The notes beneath the pieces were generated by a model. It had not been told where the DNA came from, searched no databases, and worked only from the letters and a program-made list of their open reading frames with translations. A stretch of DNA of 64,000 nt from Himantopus leucocephalus (taxonomy: Eukaryota > Chordata > Aves > Charadriiformes > Recurvirostridae), in the NCBI GenBank assembly GCA_003993805.1, contig RSEF01000012.1:1450993-1514992 (forward strand). The letters run 5' to 3'. A program made the position numbers and the translations under genes. Shown here one piece after another: positions 61,111 through 64,000 of the stretch; position 1 is the first letter of the stretch, and each line of letters starts with the position of its first letter.

Positions 61111-64000
61111 GACTTCCACCACCATCCTGGTTATACAGGAACACAGCCCGGTGTGCGGCTTGCTATGCGGCAAGAGAGCACCACTGATTCATGTTCACAC
61201 GTGCAAAAATACAGGTATCGTCCCACAGCCTTTTACATCCTATCCCATTTTACACTGATCATAAGGCTTTTAGTCCTCCCATCTAGCTGCTAAGTAAGTT
61301 CATAACATGTTAAAATTACCTGGGCATTTACGGTCAGTTTGCACATTTCCTGTGAGGAGGAGGAAGGGGAGAATAGAGCAGATTTATAAAAGTGTATGTA
61401 TCACTATACCAGCTCCTGCATCTTAGTTGAAAACCCTGTATTTTAGCCTGTCCTGTCTGCTGTACAAGAATTTTTTGTGGACATCTGAAGATACCTTACA
61501 AGACTGTTAAGAAACCTTTCAGCCCACACGCAAGAACTTTCACCTTTTTGGTTAACTATTTGCTACTAAAATACCAAAAAATGAAATATTTGCCTGACAT
61601 AACTGAAGTTACTTTTTTTATGAGTCTAAAGAATTTTTTACCTGTGCTAATCTTGACTTAAGCAAACATACATTATTTAATGCTATCAACATGATCTAAA
61701 ACATTGGGAAAATCCTCTTTTCTTCTTCTTGCATCCTCTGCCCAGGTTGAAATAATTAACTTTTTCTTTTCATTATTAAAAGAAGAATAGTGTGTTGTGC
61801 CAGCAACCTGCAATGTAGTCACTCCAAAATGGAAAAAAAACAGCAAGATGAGAAGTTGCAGTGTAGGGCCTTGCTGTGATGAAGAAAGTTAGAGAAGCTT
61901 ATTTTCTACCTCCCCTTCCCCAGAGACAAAACAGCAGCTGTTTCTGCAAGACCAATGCTTCAAAAGCAGTCTTCCTTGGGGTAAAACCCTTGGACCACAG
62001 AGATAACCAAATACTTATCAGAAAAAAAAAAAAACCAAAAACAAAAAACCAAAATGAAACCCAAAAAACACAGCAGAGCACTATGTTCATAATTCTGATC
62101 AGACCAACGTAGGCAGAAAGGCTGAAACAGAACAGCAAGCAGGCAGAACGGACAGCTGCAAATTACCCTGCGCATGACGGAGTGATGAGGGAGTAGGACT
62201 GACAGCAGCAGCACAAGCTGTTCCAAGCGGATGCTGAGCTGCGTGGTCAGCAGACAGCAGGCCCAAGCACATCAGCTCACAGAGCTGGTCTTTCTGTGCC
62301 CCGGGCCAGCTCTTCCCATACTGACAAGCCATTGCCAGAGGAATGGCCAGTCAGTATAATCTTTAATCAGAAACAGACACGGAGGTGATTCACCTTGTCA
62401 CTCTCTTCACGCAAGGCCAGGTGCACAGGTAGCATGCAGCTCCATTTTGGACAGTATGTAATAGCAGATGTCAGGGCAAAATTATCTCACAAAAACGTTG
62501 ATCCTGCTTCACTAAATGCAGTGAAACTAGACTGTTACCTCTTTGGTTTATCAAAAATTGAGTTGCCAATCATTCAGCTCATGAGCATTTAGAGAGAGCA
62601 ATAAACACAAAGTTCAAACCACAGTTTTGAACTTATTGAAAAAAGTTTTCCTTTACCTTCTTTTACAATAATTCATATATTTTTTGATTATTTATCCCAC
62701 TCTGGCTGACACTTTCTCACTTGGGCCCACACTCTCTGTCCATGCATATAGTATAGCCATACATACACAAACTTACATAAATGAGAACACGTGCCTAGGT
62801 GAAGTGGGCAACTTTACACAGACATTTCCATAGGCATTTTTCTCTACAAAGAAAGAGATGGGTAAAATGGAAACATCTCCTCCCACCCTCCCAGATTCAG
62901 GCCCAGTTACTGGAAACATACATATCGCTCCCTATAGGGACTATTTAACACTGTCTGCAACATTCCCCTATGAAAGGTTTTCTGCTGCCTTTACAACTTT
63001 TTGGGGTAGACCCCACACCCCAGCAAGACAAAGGACTGTACGCAAGCCAGTACCCAGACTAGCCTGTAAAAAGTTATATATTACTTTCAATTGGCTTCTG
63101 TTTAACAGTTCTTCTGGGTTTCTCTGACGTGCATGGAAGGCTTCATTTATCACGATCAGAAGACTAAAAGGGCAGGTCTATAAATTAACAGTTGGCATAA
63201 ACATGTCATTCATAAACACATTTAGAGGGAAGAGAGAGTCCCCTGCTGTTCAGATACACAGAAACAAGAGATTGCTAGAACAGTAAGCCACCTGCCGAAG
63301 CACACTAAACTACACTCCAGCGTGCTGGGTAGCTTACAGACTTATATTCAAAACAAAGAAAATACAATAACTCACCACTCCGTGAACTACCTACTGTCAA
63401 CACTAAAAGCGTTCAGTGCATAAGTTTCCTTATATTGTGACATCTAGACAAACCTTTATTTTTGTTTCAGAAATTAACTAGTATCAGGATACCTCTGAAA
63501 GCAGAAGGACCTGCTTTTAATCACCAAGAGTTAGCTGGCACCGCTTGTCATAAGCTTTTCTTGAAGCTTAATATCCAGAAAGACTCAAGAAAAGAAAATG
63601 TAGTCAAATGCTGAAGAGGGACAAGAGGGAAGTCTTATCCTTGTAATAAGTAATCACCCCACAACTATACTGGAAAGCACTGAGTCTTCCTTACACCCAC
63701 AGTAAGTTTTGAGCAACGACTCGTTTAAACAAACACTAAAATATGTCTAAGAGGAAGGCATTACAGCTAAGAAAAACTTAAGAGATGCTTTCAGGATCTC
63801 AGAAGAGATCATAAAGTTCATTTTGACATGCAAAAACCTGAATGGAGGTTTCACTTTAACATAAGTCACCTGAGTCAGATTTTTCATCTCTTTGCCTTGA
63901 GGTTCAGTGAGCATACAGATTTTGAAACAGAACAAAGAGTAAAAGGTACTGATATTAAGGCTGATTCATAACTTAAAAACAATCAGTGGAAAGACTGCTG

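Larger units (their letters stand above)
45362..64000 (-). other. DOCK3: DOCK3 intron, partial (upstream of exon 45213-45361)
   Basis: At least 18.6 kb of this intron is visible, and it continues past the window end. It holds the purine-rich (sense polypyrimidine) region at 45380-45516, the LTR-like block near 48931-49650, the false duplication at the N at 48744, CR1 fragments at 53903-55670 (-), 58573-59001 (+) and 60740-61110 (-), the 100-N gap at 59002-59101, and a decayed-looking open frame around 56930-57323 (-). No DOCK3 exon for the segment ending LYV was found. Confidence 0.75.

Noticed and set aside
1..64000. CRISPR arrays, operons, tRNA or rRNA genes, prokaryotic mobile elements
   Set aside because: No regularly spaced repeats, compact gene clusters or RNA gene signatures were found; the sequence is vertebrate intron with retroelement relics.

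Overview
The window looks like part of a bird genome. It is AT-rich, has no compact gene arrangement, carries several CR1-type LINE fragments of the kind that dominate avian repeats, and has one LTR-like block resembling an endogenous retrovirus LTR family common in birds. I cannot name the species.

The only gene I can support is a stretch of DOCK3 (dedicator of cytokinesis 3, also MOCA) on the minus strand. Seven coding exons, in transcription order 45213-45361, 37117-37201, 28811-28852, 27263-27417, 16696-16777, 9857-9917 and 7372-7519, all have canonical GT-AG boundaries. Their phases fit at every junction and they join into 722 nt of uninterrupted reading frame (about 240 residues). This is the N-terminal helical region between the SH3 domain and the lipid-binding DHR-1 domain. 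Neither end of the gene is here: the SH3-encoding exons must lie above 64000 and the DHR-1/DHR-2 exons below 1.

The rest is intron. From high to low coordinate, the 5'-side intron (45362-64000) holds a polypyrimidine-rich acceptor region, the LTR-like block (about 48931-49650) and three CR1 pieces (53903-55670, 58573-59001, 60740-61110). The central introns hold CR1 pieces at 36255, 32100, 30520, 28071, 23800 and 17610. The 3'-side intron holds CR1 pieces at 3390 and 1551. Two 100-N gaps (22362-22461 and 59002-59101) and nine isolated N characters mark assembly joins. Five of the single Ns sit between two nearly identical direct copies of 13-178 bp, which is best read as false duplication made when contig ends were joined without merging their overlap.

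I found no new biological system. The things most worth a second look are the false duplications, the small frame-neutral DOCK3 exon of 42 nt, the long polypyrimidine region before the 45361 acceptor, a template-strand G-quadruplex motif, and a few unexplained open frames, one of which (57033-57323) reads on past two stops like a decayed coding sequence.
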